A stretch of 64,000 nt of DNA from Sphingopyxis sp. (GCA_017745175.1 JAGHZY010000021.1:44228-108227), one strand, 5' to 3'; positions 1-9,033 are shown, counted from the stretch's first letter. Numbers and translations are program-made. Notes: generated by a model not told the origin, from the letters alone.

Positions 1-704
1 GGCGTGAAACGCAGCGCGCCGCGATACGCCAGCGTGTCGACCGCGTTGAAATCGGGGCCGTCCGCCAAATTCTCGATATAGCCGTCGCGTTTGCGCCACC
101 TCATCGCGACGCGCACCGCGAGCAGATCCTCTGCGAGCGGCGCATTCGCCATCGCTTCGGCCATGCGATAGCCATAATCGCCTATCCCCGCCGATGCGCG
201 CACCGAAAAATCGTCGCCCGCCTTGTTCTGGATCACATTGACCCCGCCGATCAGCGCGCCGCGCCCGAACAGCGTCGACTGCGGCCCCTTCGCGATCTCG
301 ATCCGTTCCATGTCGTAGAGTTCGAACGCCGATGCCGCGACCGAAGAGGTCGAGACGCCGTCGAGATAGATCGAGACGCGCTGCTCGCCGATCCCGTCGG
401 AGGTGATGCCGCGAATGACGAAACCCGGTGCGCCGACGCTCTGCTCGCGCACCTCGAAACCGGGGGTGTAGAGGCTGACGTCCTCGAGCGTGTCGGCGCC
501 GATCTTGTCGAGCCTCTCGGCGTCGAACGCCGAGAGGCTGATCGGCACGTCGACAATCGACTGTTCGCGCTTTTGCGCGGTGACGACGATCGCATCGGCC
601 TCGCCGCTTCCGGCATCGGCCGAATCGAGCGTTTCGGCACAGACAGGCGCGACCACAAGCATCGGGAGCAGGCTTGCGGAACGGAGAAAAGACTGGAACG
701 ACAC
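1..704 (-). CDS. TonB-dependent receptor, N-terminal part (runs off left edge)
   Basis: Outer-membrane TonB-dependent receptor, cut by the window edge. The reverse strand reads a signal-peptide-like start (VSFQSFLRSASLLPMLVV), a TonB-box-like region (DAIVVTAQKREQ near residue 40) and a plug domain with RIEIAKGPQSTLFGRGALIG. I chose the GTG at 704 because AAAGG sits seven bases upstream; the next in-frame ATG, about 14 codons later, would remove most of the signal peptide. It is divergent from a TetR gene, which suggests substrate-responsive control. The substrate cannot be read from the sequence. Confidence 0.85.
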   Translation of the reverse strand, partial: MSFQSFLRSASLLPMLVVAPVCAETLDSADAGSGEADAIVVTAQKREQSIVDVPISLSAFDAERLDKIGADTLEDVSLYTPGFEVREQSVGAPGFVIRGITSDGIGEQRVSIYLDGVSTSSVAASAFELYDMERIEIAKGPQSTLFGRGALIGGVNVIQNKAGDDFSVRASAGIGDYGYRMAEAMANAPLAEDLLAVRVAMRWRKRDGYIENLADGPDFNAVDTLAYRGALRFT

Positions 705-735
705 GGGAAAACCTTTCGTTGGAAGAGAGCCGGAA

Positions 736-754
736 TTACGATACAATGTCGTAA
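736..754. promoter_or_regulatory. Inverted repeat in TBDR/TetR divergent promoter
   Basis: TTACGA and TCGTAA separated by seven bases, in the AT-richer gap between the divergent TBDR (start 704) and TetR (start 848) genes. This is a candidate operator for the TetR protein. It is short, so chance is possible. Confidence 0.4.
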
Positions 755-847
755 CGTTTTTATTTTCGATACGGTCGTGTATTGGAAAACGGCGACAGTT
801 TTGTGAAAGCGCGGCGCGGGTTGACCGCCCCGGAAAATGAGGCGGAA

Positions 848-1477
848 ATGAGCGAAGAAGAGACGAGGGATCAGCCGGCCAGGGGGCGCCCGATGAGCGC
901 CGAGCTCGACGGCGCGATCCTGGAGGCGGCGTGCGATGTGCTCGCGGCGCAGGGCTATCGCGGCTTTTCCTTCGACGCGGTCGCGAAAGCCGCAGGGACG
1001 ACGCGCCCCGCCATCTATCGCCGCTGGGAGCGGCGCGAGGATCTGTTGCTTGCGGCGCTCGACCACATCATGCGCGTCCACAGCGCCGACGCCGATGTTG
1101 CGCGCGTCCTTGCCGGCGCGAGCGATGCCGATCTGCGTGTGCTGATCGAAAAGATGATCGACAGCTTCGTCGGGATCGTCGCCGACCGCCGTGTCGCCGC
1201 GGTGAGCATCGCCGTGTCGGCCGCGATGTACGAAGACCCCGAACTGCGCGCGATCGGGCAGGCGCACCATTATGACCGGCGAAGGCCGCTCGAGACGGTG
1301 CTCGGGTTGGCGCGCGATCGCGGCCTGCTACGCCGCGACATCCCGCTCGACGACCTCATCCATATCTTCGTCGGCGCGGTTCAGTACCGCTCGAACATGC
1401 TCGTCGAGCCCGTCACCCGGGATTATGCGAGCAATGTGCTGAAGCTTCTCTTTGCGGACGGCGCCGTACCGGAATGA
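848..1477 (+). CDS. TetR/AcrR family transcriptional regulator
   Basis: DNA-binding repressor of about 209 residues. The N-terminal helix-turn-helix reads FDAVAKAAGTTRPAIYRRW (about residues 45-63), typical of TetR proteins, followed by a helical ligand-binding domain. An ATG at 782 would add 22 residues, but the ATG at 848 has GAGG five bases upstream and fits the usual N-terminus, so I prefer it. Divergent from the TBDR ending at 704, which it probably regulates. Ligand unknown. Confidence 0.85.
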   Translation: MSEEETRDQPARGRPMSAELDGAILEAACDVLAAQGYRGFSFDAVAKAAGTTRPAIYRRWERREDLLLAALDHIMRVHSADADVARVLAGASDADLRVLIEKMIDSFVGIVADRRVAAVSIAVSAAMYEDPELRAIGQAHHYDRRRPLETVLGLARDRGLLRRDIPLDDLIHIFVGAVQYRSNMLVEPVTRDYASNVLKLLFADGAVPE

Positions 1478-1498
1478 CGCGCGCCGGCGTCGCGGGCG

Positions 1499-2131
1499 TC
1501 AGGGAAGCACCGCCGTCCGTGCGAGTTTGTGAAGCAATATCCGGAAGGTCGCGAGGTCGTCGGGATCGGACGGCTCGTACCGGCGCTGCTCGCCGACCTG
1601 CCGGCTGTTGCAGACGAAGAAGAGGATGCCCGCGCCGACGGCGTTGATGAAGGTGATCGTCGTAATCGGCACAAAGGCGTTGCGCGCGATGCCGTAAGCG
1701 AGGGTGCGATCCATGTCCTCGAGCACCAGATAGGAAAATTCGACGGGATTGTCCTGCCGCACCGCCGTGTCGGCGACGAGCCGCTGGATGATGCGCGCGG
1801 CCGACGGCCGCCCGACGAAGAAATCGAGCCACGCGTCGAGATGCGCGAGCAGGCGTTCGACGGGGTCGTCGACGCCCGTGGTCCGCGCCTCGCTCGCCGC
1901 GTGCATATTCTCGAAGATGCGCTTCTCGACCGCGTCGTAGAGCGCGATCTTGGTCGGGAAATGATGGAGCAGCGACGGCCGGCGGATGCCGACGGCGTCG
2001 GCGATATCCTCGAGCCGCGCCGCGCGGAACCCCGTTGCGGCGAAATGCCGCTCGGCCTCGCGCAGGACGGCCTCGCGCGTCGCGTCGGCGCGCTCCTTGC
2101 GTTTCGACGGGATCGTCACGGTCATGTTCAT
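1499..2131 (-). CDS. TetR family transcriptional regulator
   Basis: Repressor of 210 residues with N-terminal HTH LEDIADAVGIRRPSLLHHFP (about residues 38-57) and a C-terminal ligand-binding domain. The ATG at 2131 has AAGAGG just upstream; the longer alternative starts with a TTG at 2149 and has no clear ribosome site. It is divergent from the TBDR at 2255, and a perfect 26-bp palindrome lies in the shared promoter region, so it very probably represses that receptor and itself. Confidence 0.87.
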   Translation of the reverse strand: MNMTVTIPSKRKERADATREAVLREAERHFAATGFRAARLEDIADAVGIRRPSLLHHFPTKIALYDAVEKRIFENMHAASEARTTGVDDPVERLLAHLDAWLDFFVGRPSAARIIQRLVADTAVRQDNPVEFSYLVLEDMDRTLAYGIARNAFVPITTITFINAVGAGILFFVCNSRQVGEQRRYEPSDPDDLATFRILLHKLARTAVLP

Positions 2132-2188
2132 CGCGCCTCTTTGGCCCAATCCGATTGTGCTTGCAAATCACCTGCGCGCCTCTACAGA

Positions 2189-2214
2189 ATTCACCTACTC
2201 ATGAGTAGGTGAAT
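2189..2214. promoter_or_regulatory. Perfect 26-bp palindrome, likely TetR operator
   Basis: The half-site ATTCACCTACTCA is followed directly by its exact reverse complement, 13+13 bp with no spacer. It lies between the TetR start (2131) and the TBDR start (2255), where it would cover both divergent promoters. Size and placement are typical of a TetR operator. Confidence 0.8.
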
Positions 2215-2254
2215 CGATGCGGACATAGCCGCACGACAATTGGGAGGGTGAATT

Positions 2255-4498
2255 ATGCTGGTTGGAAAATCGCGCCTGTACCGTGCGGCGCTTGCGGCAT
2301 CGGCCGCGACATGGCTGTTCGCCGCTCCGGCGCAGGCGCAGGAAAGCGCCGAAGATCCGGGCGTCGGCGTCGGCGTCACCGACATCGTCGTCACTGCGCA
2401 GAAGCGCGAAGAAAATCTGCAGGACACGCCGATCTCGATGGTCGCGCTCAACGCCGAAGCACTGGAAACCAAGGGCATCGGGTCGCTGTCCGACCTGTTC
2501 ACCGGCGCGGTGCCGTCAATCCGCATCGCGCCCTTCGTCGGCCGCGTGTCGGCGGTCAGCATCGGGATGCGCGGGCTGGTCCCGGTCGACGCGACGCAGG
2601 TGACGCGCGACGCCACCGTCGGCGTCTATGTCGACAGCGTCTATCTCGGCCGTGTGTCGGGGCTGGGCATGGAACTCGCCGACATCGAGCGCATCGAGGT
2701 GCTGCGCGGGCCGCAGGGCACATTGTTCGGACGCAACACGATCGGCGGCGCGATCAGCGTCGTGTCGAAGAAGCCGACGGGTGAACTCGGCCTCGACGTG
2801 AAGGCCGGGATCGGCAATTATCGCGGCCGCTCGTTCGCCGCGCACGTCAACCTGCCCGAGGCGGCGGGAATCAGCGTCAAGGTCGACGGCGTCTTCGAAG
2901 GACGCGACGGGCTGGTGCGCAATCCCCTCGGCGGCGACGCGCGCGATTATGGCGAGATCGAGAAATACGGCTTCAAGATTTCGGCGCTCATGCGGCCCGC
3001 CGACAATATCTCGATCCTCTATTCCTATGACCTCTCGCGCGACAAATCGACGAGCCTCTATCACTATGTATCGGCGATCCATCAGGCGCCCGCGGTCACG
3101 CCCTCGTTCATCAAGGTCGACACCGGCCGCGTGAAGGTCGGACGGATCGGCCTTCCCGTCTATCGCAATCCGCAGGAGGCGAAGGGCCACAGCCTGACCG
3201 CCGAATGGGAGATCGACGACGCGCTGACGCTCCGCTCGATCTCGGCGTGGCGGCGGCTCGACTCGACGCAGATGGACGGCGACGAGGGTACGAACACGAC
3301 CTGGGGCCCCAATCGCCGTTTCGGCCGCCTTTCCTATGCCAATGTGAAGCAGAACCAGTTCAGTCAGGAAGTCCAGCTCGTCGGCGATGTCGGCGAGCTG
3401 AAGTTCGTCCTCGGCGGCTATTATTTCAGGGAAAACGGCCGCGACGAGGCGATCGTCTATTCGCTGGGCACGCTCAATCCGACACTGACCGGGGTCAATC
3501 TTTTCCCCGCACCGTCGCCCGACGGCGGCGCGGCGCGCCTTCCCGATCGCGCGGCCGAGGTCCGCGTCCGTTCGAAGGCGCTGTTCGGGCAGGCGACATG
3601 GTCGCCCGAGGCGATCCGCGGGCTGCATCTGACCGCGGGCGCGCGCTACACCGACGATCACAAGGATGGCCGTTTGCTGTTCATTGCCGGGGTCAATCCG
3701 AACCTGTCCTTCGTCTTCAATTCGAAGCGCGTCGATCCGATGGCAACGGTCGCCTATGACTTCAGCGAGGATATCAACGCCTATGTGAAATGGAGCCGCG
3801 CCTATCGTGCCGGCGGCGCCAATACGCGCTCGACGATCCTGCGCACCTTCGGCGAGGAAGAGCTGACCGCGTGGGAAGCGGGCGTGAAGGCCGACCTGTT
3901 CGACCGTCACCTGCGCGTCAACCTCGCCGCCTATGCGAGCCGGCTGTCGAACCAGCAGGTCGACTTCGTCAATCCCGCCTTCGTGTCGAACACCGAAACG
4001 GTGAACGCGCCCGAAAAGCGCAAGATCAAGGGCATCGAGGCCGACATCACGCTCGTCCCCATGCGCGGGCTCTCGCTGTCGGCCAACTATGTCTATACCG
4101 ACGCACCGCCGACCCCGGTGCGCAACGTCTTCACCGGTGTAATCGAACAGACCTTCTCGGCCTTCACGCCGAAGCATAGCGCAAGCTTCTCGGCCGACTA
4201 TGCCTTCCCCGCCTTTTCCTTCGGGCAGCTTCGCGCGCATCTGGGGCTCGACACGGCGGGCAATTATATCCCGAACGGCACGGTCACGACCAAGGCCGAG
4301 AAGGCGCTTCTGCTCAACGGCCGCCTGTCGCTCGGCGAGATCGAGCTCGGTGGGGGCGAGATGGAGATTGCGGTCTGGGGCAAGAATCTGACCAACGCGA
4401 CCTATAATCTGCTCGATTTCCGTATCGGCGGACGGACGACCGCAACATTCTACAACGAACCGCGCACCTATGGCCTCGAAGCCCGGGTGAAATTCTGA
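2255..4498 (+). CDS. TonB-dependent receptor
   Basis: Outer-membrane importer of 747 residues. It has a signal peptide (AAPAQAQ, cleavage near residue 29), a TonB-box-like TDIVVTAQKREENLQDTP (about 43-60), a plug with RIEVLRGPQGTLFGRNTIGG (about 145-165), a beta-barrel and a C-terminal strand ending in F. GGGAGGG six bases before the ATG supports the start. A palindromic TetR operator lies upstream. This IVVTAQKR subtype is common in sphingomonad receptors for aromatic, terpenoid or steroid substrates, but the ligand is unknown. Confidence 0.92.
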   Translation: MLVGKSRLYRAALAASAATWLFAAPAQAQESAEDPGVGVGVTDIVVTAQKREENLQDTPISMVALNAEALETKGIGSLSDLFTGAVPSIRIAPFVGRVSAVSIGMRGLVPVDATQVTRDATVGVYVDSVYLGRVSGLGMELADIERIEVLRGPQGTLFGRNTIGGAISVVSKKPTGELGLDVKAGIGNYRGRSFAAHVNLPEAAGISVKVDGVFEGRDGLVRNPLGGDARDYGEIEKYGFKISALMRPADNISILYSYDLSRDKSTSLYHYVSAIHQAPAVTPSFIKVDTGRVKVGRIGLPVYRNPQEAKGHSLTAEWEIDDALTLRSISAWRRLDSTQMDGDEGTNTTWGPNRRFGRLSYANVKQNQFSQEVQLVGDVGELKFVLGGYYFRENGRDEAIVYSLGTLNPTLTGVNLFPAPSPDGGAARLPDRAAEVRVRSKALFGQATWSPEAIRGLHLTAGARYTDDHKDGRLLFIAGVNPNLSFVFNSKRVDPMATVAYDFSEDINAYVKWSRAYRAGGANTRSTILRTFGEEELTAWEAGVKADLFDRHLRVNLAAYASRLSNQQVDFVNPAFVSNTETVNAPEKRKIKGIEADITLVPMRGLSLSANYVYTDAPPTPVRNVFTGVIEQTFSAFTPKHSASFSADYAFPAFSFGQLRAHLGLDTAGNYIPNGTVTTKAEKALLLNGRLSLGEIELGGGEMEIAVWGKNLTNATYNLLDFRIGGRTTATFYNEPRTYGLEARVKF

Positions 4499-4504
4499 GG
4501 GGCG

Positions 4505-4537
4505 CCGCCCGGTGGCAGATCGCTACCGGGCGGATTT
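4505..4537 (+). terminator. Stem-loop with T-run after the TBDR gene
   Basis: CCGCCCGGT pairs with ACCGGGCGG across an 11-base loop, followed by ATTTTC. It sits seven bases after the TBDR stop and 16 bases before the next gene, so it could be a terminator or an attenuator with partial read-through. Confidence 0.6.
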
Positions 4538-4552
4538 TCGGAAGGAAGACGA

Positions 4553-5404
4553 ATGAAAAAGACACTGCTCGCACTGCTGCTGGTCGCGCCCATACCGGCG
4601 ATCGCGCAAACTGCGCCCGCTACGACGCAGGCCGCGCCCGAACGGACGCACGAGATTGCGCTCACCGGCGGCGACAATTTCCGCGACGTCGGCGGCTACC
4701 GGACCGGCGACGGCCATGAGGTACGCTGGGGCAAGCTCTATCGCTCGGCGTCGGTCGGACGCTATACGGCGGAGGATCAGGCGCTGATCCGCAAGCTGTC
4801 GGTGGGGTCGATCATCGACCTGCGCTCGACGCGCGAGCGGCAGGGCGACAAGGCGCCGTGGATGCAGACGGCCGACGTCGGATATTGGACGCGCGACTAT
4901 GATTTGTCGGGCGGCAATCTGGGCGCGCTGTTCGCGAAGGGCGCGAAGTTCGACGCCGAGACCATGCGCGGTGTGATGATCCAGGGGTATCGCGGCTTCC
5001 CGAAGGAGCAGGCGGCGGCGTACCGCATGCTGTTCGACCGGCTCCTCACCTCGGACAAGGCGGTCATCGTCAATTGCACCGCGGGCAAGGACCGCACGGG
5101 CCTCGGTGTCGCGCTGGTGCTGAGCGCGCTCGGCGTTCCCTATGAAACGATCATGGAGGATTATCTGCTGAGCAACACGCTGCTCGACGCGGACGCGCTG
5201 CGCGCCGATGCGGGGATGAACGCCGCGATGTCGGCGCTGCCTGCCGATGTCGCCAAGCCGCTGCTGGGGGTCGAACGCGCCTATCTCGATGCCGCGTTCG
5301 AACAGATCGCCAAGGACTATGGCAGCGTCGATGCCTATCTGGCGCAGGAACTTGGAGTCGATGCGGCGGCGCGAAAGCGGCTGCGCGAGCGCATGTTGAG
5401 TTGA
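4553..5404 (+). CDS. Secreted tyrosine/lipid phosphatase-like protein
   Basis: Predicted exported phosphatase of 283 residues. Signal peptide residues 1-19 (cleavage after AIA). DNFRDVGGYRT (about 41-51) and the P-loop CTAGKDR (Cys175 to Arg181, C-X5-R) match the DSP/LipA-like tyrosine phosphatase family, which forms a phosphocysteine intermediate. AAGGAAG lies upstream of the ATG. It shares direction with the upstream TBDR but a hairpin separates them. The physiological substrate could be a phosphoprotein, phosphoinositide or other organic phosphate. Confidence 0.85.
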   Translation: MKKTLLALLLVAPIPAIAQTAPATTQAAPERTHEIALTGGDNFRDVGGYRTGDGHEVRWGKLYRSASVGRYTAEDQALIRKLSVGSIIDLRSTRERQGDKAPWMQTADVGYWTRDYDLSGGNLGALFAKGAKFDAETMRGVMIQGYRGFPKEQAAAYRMLFDRLLTSDKAVIVNCTAGKDRTGLGVALVLSALGVPYETIMEDYLLSNTLLDADALRADAGMNAAMSALPADVAKPLLGVERAYLDAAFEQIAKDYGSVDAYLAQELGVDAAARKRLRERMLS

Positions 5405-5425
5405 AGGGCCGCTCCTACCAAAAAT

Positions 5426-5437
5426 CGTCATCCCGGC
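5426..5437 (+). repeat. Left half of a REP-like palindrome at the island edge
   Basis: CGTCATCCCGGC is the exact reverse complement of 8083-8094. The two halves flank the recombinase/Rhs/IS island. Confidence 0.5.
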
Positions 5438-6240
5438 GAACCCGAGGACCCCTTTGTTATAACTCGGTCAGCATCAGGTTGCGGGTTGTCGTTAACAAAG
5501 TCCAGAACGCCCATCAGCGATCCGTGGAGGGTAGCGTGAACCTCGCCGCGCCTCTCACCGGGATGAAGGACGATCTTGCCGACGAGCGAGCGAATGTCGC
5601 TTGAGGCATCAAGCCGCGTGTTCGGATCTTCGAGCGTCTCGGTGAGTGCCGCGACCTTGCGCTTGTAGATTTCGGCGATGCCGGGATGGACATCGGGAAC
5701 GTCCTGCGGCGCTTGCGCAAGCCGCGCGTTGATCTCTTGCCGCTCACGTTCGAGTTCGGCCATGCGCGCTTTCATCGACGGCTGATACAGCCCGTCCTCA
5801 ATCGCCGCCATGATCCCCGCGACCGCCTTGTCGACTCTTGCGAGCGCTCGCCGATCGGCGTCTACCTGTATCCGCCGCTCGCGGTTCTCGCGGTTGATGT
5901 GATTCGCATAGGCGGCAACCGCCGCCTCGATCTTGTCGGCCGACACGAGGCGGTCGGCGATGCCCGCGAGCGCACGGCGCTCCAACTCCTCGCGCCGGAT
6001 CGTCCGGTTGTTGGTGCAAGAGCGGCTGCGATGATGGCCGACACAGCCATAGCGATCGCCAACGACGACGGCATAGGTTCCACCACAGGTGCCGCATTCG
6101 AGCAGACCCGAGAGCAGATAGGCGGGACGGCGCAGCCCTTGCGCGCTCCTCGACTGCGCCGCTTCCTTGATCGACGCATAGCGTTCGCCGAGCACCCGCT
6201 GCTGGCGCTTGGGTGCACGGCACTGCTCTGGGTAGCGTCG
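5428..6240 (-). pseudogene. Serine site-specific recombinase, C-terminal fragment
   Basis: The reverse strand reads the C-terminal half of a large serine recombinase. RPAYLLSGLLECGTCGG begins the recombinase zinc beta-ribbon (Cys pairs ECGTCGG and GCVGHHRSRSCTN), followed by a coiled-coil-like EREN/ERERQEIN region and a C-terminal tail. The N-terminal catalytic resolvase domain and the start codon are missing. The open frame continues to 6321, but recognisable recombinase sequence stops near 6240, where unrelated sequence joins. It is therefore a remnant that marks an old integration or recombination event. Confidence 0.8.
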
Positions 6241-6310
6241 CGACGAGTATTGCGGTCTTGGCGGTGGCAGCGGTTGGGCTTCTCTTGCTGTCGGGAAGAC
6301 TGGAACTGCG

Positions 6311-6997
6311 GCGGCCCGCATCTACTCGCCGACGCTCGGACGGTTCATGCAGACCGACCCCATCGGATACAAAGATCAAGTCAACCTTTATGCCTACGTA
6401 GGCAATGACCCAGTCAATATGGTTGATCCGAGTGGTACGCAATCGATCGAACTATATCCGAGCGGAGATCCTGCTGAAGCTGGAGCAGGGAATATTCCCA
6501 ACGTAGATGGATTTGCGCTGGTATCGGCGCATGGATTTCAAAGTGGAGGCGTAGAGGGGCCCAACCATCAAAATGTTTCGGCAGAATATATTCACGGAAG
6601 GTTGCTCGCGGCCGGGTATCCGATAGAAGGGGGCAAGCCAGTCTTTCTTCTGAGCTGCAACACAGCTGTCGGTAATATTCCGAGATATCTTGCATATCTT
6701 ACTAAGGCGCCGGTCTATGCTAGCGCTGGCTACGTCGGAATTCCGGGCGCTGGCGACAAAAACTGGACTTTCAAAGCCTATATGGGTCTAAAAGGCACAA
6801 AGGTTGATACGGCGAGCGAGCAATCCGGATGGCAAGCGTTTGACGCTAGTGGGGCGATTGGCGAGAATGGAGTTAGCTCCATTTCGTACGATCAAAAAAG
6901 TAACAAGCTTAAGTTTATTTCGAATTCGGAAACCGGATCGAGAATTCGCAGGCAAATTTCGGTCGGCCCAATGCAGACGAAAGTGAATGTAAAATGA
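6311..6997 (+). pseudogene. Orphan Rhs C-terminus: RHS core end plus effector-like domain
   Basis: The frame begins without a start codon in [19 protein letters not shown] and [18 protein letters not shown], the conserved end of the RHS repeat core. A variable domain of about 180 residues follows. It contains SAHGF and, about 55 residues later, [10 protein letters not shown], a His/Cys pattern like caspase/C80-type peptidase domains at Rhs/WapA C-termini. The effector role is inferred. The rest of the Rhs protein is absent, so the fragment is probably silent unless the ATG at 6347 is used. The variable part is AT-rich compared with flanking genes. Its stop overlaps the next gene (ATGA), as in toxin-immunity pairs. 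Confidence 0.7.
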
Positions 6998-7428
6998 AGA
7001 TTCAATCATTATCCATCTTCATTATGGGACTTGGTTTGATAGGCTGTTCGGATTTCAATGGAGCCAAAAAGCAGCCTGAAACTTCGATGTCTAGGTTTGA
7101 GAAATTTTCTAACCCAATCGAATATGCCAAGCTAGTAGAAATGGGAAATAAAGGAGATAAAAAAAGTATAGGGCTGCTGGTCTCATACTATTCTCATCCA
7201 AAAAAACCCGACCTGAGAAATTTGCTTTATTGGTCAGATAGGCAATTTGAATTTTTGGGGCCTGAGGCGTATACTAACTACATACTCGCAATGGCGGATG
7301 TTGATTGCGACGGAGCTTGGAGGGTTTTAGAAGAAAAATATAGAGATATAAGATCATTCTCTTTTTTATACTCATCTGAAGGGAGGGTAAGTATTGACGG
7401 CAAATGCGCTAGGGCTATCACTACTTGA
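6994..7428 (+). CDS. Small lipoprotein, possible immunity partner of the Rhs C-terminus
   Basis: A 144-residue protein starting [19 protein letters not shown], a lipoprotein signal peptide with lipobox LIGC (lipidated Cys18). I do not recognise the rest. It is Lys/Tyr-rich and encoded by AT-rich DNA unlike the host genes. It overlaps the Rhs fragment by four bases (ATGA) and so would be translationally coupled to it. Rhs effector genes are normally followed directly by their immunity gene, so an envelope immunity lipoprotein is a reasonable but untested guess. Confidence 0.6.
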   Translation: MKIQSLSIFIMGLGLIGCSDFNGAKKQPETSMSRFEKFSNPIEYAKLVEMGNKGDKKSIGLLVSYYSHPKKPDLRNLLYWSDRQFEFLGPEAYTNYILAMADVDCDGAWRVLEEKYRDIRSFSFLYSSEGRVSIDGKCARAITT

Positions 7429-7430
7429 TC

Positions 7431-7690
7431 ACCGCCAGAAGGTGACGGCTGCTGCACGTGCGATGATGAGAAAAAGGCCGTCGGACATCGTCGCAGCAAG
7501 TGGCAACGCAACGCCAGACCTTCAGGCGCCCGAGCATGATCTCTATGCGGTTACTTCATTGTCGTATTTGACGGGCTGGAGCCGGAATCTTTGACTTGGA
7601 ATGTAGAGCTCAATGCCCTTTGCTTGCAGAGCGTCCTTGAACCAGTCTGCATCATAGCCGTGTCCGCCCCGACAGTCATCGCGCTTTTGG
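7431..7690 (-). mobile_element. IS5-type transposase remnant
   Basis: The reverse strand reads GGHGYDADWFKDALQAKGIE and LYIPSQRFRLQPVKYDNE, matching the DRGYDADWFR and IPS stretches of IS5-family DDE transposases. A stop follows, then a frame change into IMLGRLKVWRCVATCCDD, matching the ENMFGRLKDWRRIATRYDR stretch. Only the C-terminal third survives, with frameshifts and substitutions. No terminal inverted repeats were found. Confidence 0.75.
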
Positions 7691-7927
7691 CAGATCGTCA
7701 GCAGATCCGGTAGATGCAAGGCGCGTTTTTATCGAGCTTACAGACAACACACAGAAGGGGATGAGATCGATGTTCGAGGCGCAACGGGCCGATGGATTGA
7801 GCGTTTTGTAGCCCGTCGTTGAAGCGGTCGCTGCCGCCGGACGGGGGGCCGTGCGACCGTTTCGAAATACTGATTGAATGTCCGCCGTTTGCCCATTCGC
7901 TCCTCGAAATTTTCCGAATGGACGGAA

Positions 7928-7959
7928 TCGGACGTTCTCGAGATCGCGCGAACGTCCGA
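7928..7959. repeat. 10-bp inverted repeat, 12-bp spacer
   Basis: TCGGACGTTC and GAACGTCCGA are exact inverted copies. No gene is adjacent that it could clearly serve. Its core resembles the hairpin at 28062-28081. Confidence 0.5.
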
Positions 7960-8082
7960 ATACCCGTGCCCGAACCAATGGCCGGAATGTCCAGTATCGG
8001 GCGCAAAGCGGCCAATATTCCAATTGGCAGAGAGCTCAAATCGCTATTTCTAGCGAGTTATAATAAAGGTGTTCCCGGGAAG

Positions 8083-8094
8083 GCCGGGATGACG
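8083..8094 (+). repeat. Right half of a REP-like palindrome at the island edge
   Basis: GCCGGGATGACG is the exact reverse complement of 5426-5437. It marks the right end of the recombinase/Rhs/IS island. Confidence 0.5.
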
Positions 8095-8118
8095 CGATGA
8101 GGTTTGCGGCTTGGCTTC

Positions 8119-8883
8119 CTACCCACCACTCGCCAGCGTCAAAAATACCGGCCGTTCGCCGCCGCCGTGCACCGCGATCTTCGCGCCGCTGACATAGGCA
8201 GCGTCGGCCGAGGCGAGGAAGCTCACTACCCCCGCAATGTCCGCGCCCTGAGCCATACGGCCGAGCGGCAGCATCGCATCGATGCGCTTCATGCCCTCCT
8301 CGCCGCCATAATGATCCGCCGCCGCCTCGGTCGCGACCAGCCCGACGACGACCGCGTTGACGCGCACCTTCGGCCCCCATTCCATCGCGAGCGATTCGGT
8401 GAGGCTGAGCAGCCCCGCCTTCGCCGCGCCATAGACCGCGGTCCCCGGCGAGGGCCGCATCCCCGACACGCTCGCGATATTGACGATGGCGCCGCCCTCG
8501 GCCTGCGCCTGCATGATCCGGTTCGCCGCCTGCGCGACGTGGAGCGGTCCGAGCAGATTGAGCGCGAGAACGCGTTCGGAGAAACGCGGCGACGCGGTCG
8601 CGGCATCGGCCTCGGGCGAGCCGCCCGCATTGTTCACGACAAGGTCGAGCCGGCCATGTTGCGCCTCGATGCGACCCACCATCGCCTGCACCTCGTCCGC
8701 CGACCGGACATCGCACGCCTCGAAGGTGGCGGCACGCCCCGCGCTCGACGGTAGCTCGGCAGGCGCATTGCGGCCGCAGATCACGACGTCGAGCCCGTCG
8801 GCGAGCAGGCGCTCGGCAATTGCGCGGCCGATGCCCTTGCCGCCACCCGTGACCAGTGCGACGCGCCCTTTTCCGTCCGTCAT
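8119..8883 (-). CDS. SDR family oxidoreductase
   Basis: NAD(P)-dependent short-chain dehydrogenase of 254 residues. It has the cofactor motif TGGGKGIG (about 12-19), NNAG, an active-site Ser in IASVSG, and YGAAK (Tyr-X3-Lys). The start at 8883 has GGAGG five bases upstream; an ATG at 8895 is less well placed. It is divergent from the ipdA operon over 150 bp and probably co-regulated with it. The reaction is probably oxidation of a hydroxyacyl-CoA or hydroxysteroid intermediate; the substrate is not readable. Confidence 0.85.
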   Translation of the reverse strand: MTDGKGRVALVTGGGKGIGRAIAERLLADGLDVVICGRNAPAELPSSAGRAATFEACDVRSADEVQAMVGRIEAQHGRLDLVVNNAGGSPEADAATASPRFSERVLALNLLGPLHVAQAANRIMQAQAEGGAIVNIASVSGMRPSPGTAVYGAAKAGLLSLTESLAMEWGPKVRVNAVVVGLVATEAAADHYGGEEGMKRIDAMLPLGRMAQGADIAGVVSFLASADAAYVSGAKIAVHGGGERPVFLTLASGG

Positions 8884-9033
8884 GTCCGCCTCCATCCTTC
8901 GCCCGACCTCTTCGTTCCGGCGGCAAGAAAGTCTCCCCCCATATGGCGGTATCGGACCCGCCGCCAGACTCCCTAATCGGATCGGACAATGGCGGAGCAC
9001 ATGCCGCCCGTCGCATGATCGCTGGAGAGTGGG

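Larger units (their letters stand above)
7691..8118. other. Gene-free gap
   Basis: About 430 bases with no convincing coding frame. It holds the inverted repeat at 7928-7959, a CCAATTGG palindrome at 8020-8027 and the REP-like half-palindrome at 8083-8094. The short open frames here have no recognisable content or codon pattern. Confidence 0.6.

Noticed and set aside
2516..4240. Long open frame on the minus strand across the TBDR gene
   Set aside because: It lies fully inside the plus-strand receptor gene, which has signal peptide, plug and barrel motifs; the reverse frame is open only because of high GC content.
7676..8039. Two overlapping minus-strand frames as hypothetical genes
   Set aside because: No ribosome site, no recognisable domain and mutually overlapping frames in a region of mobile-element debris.
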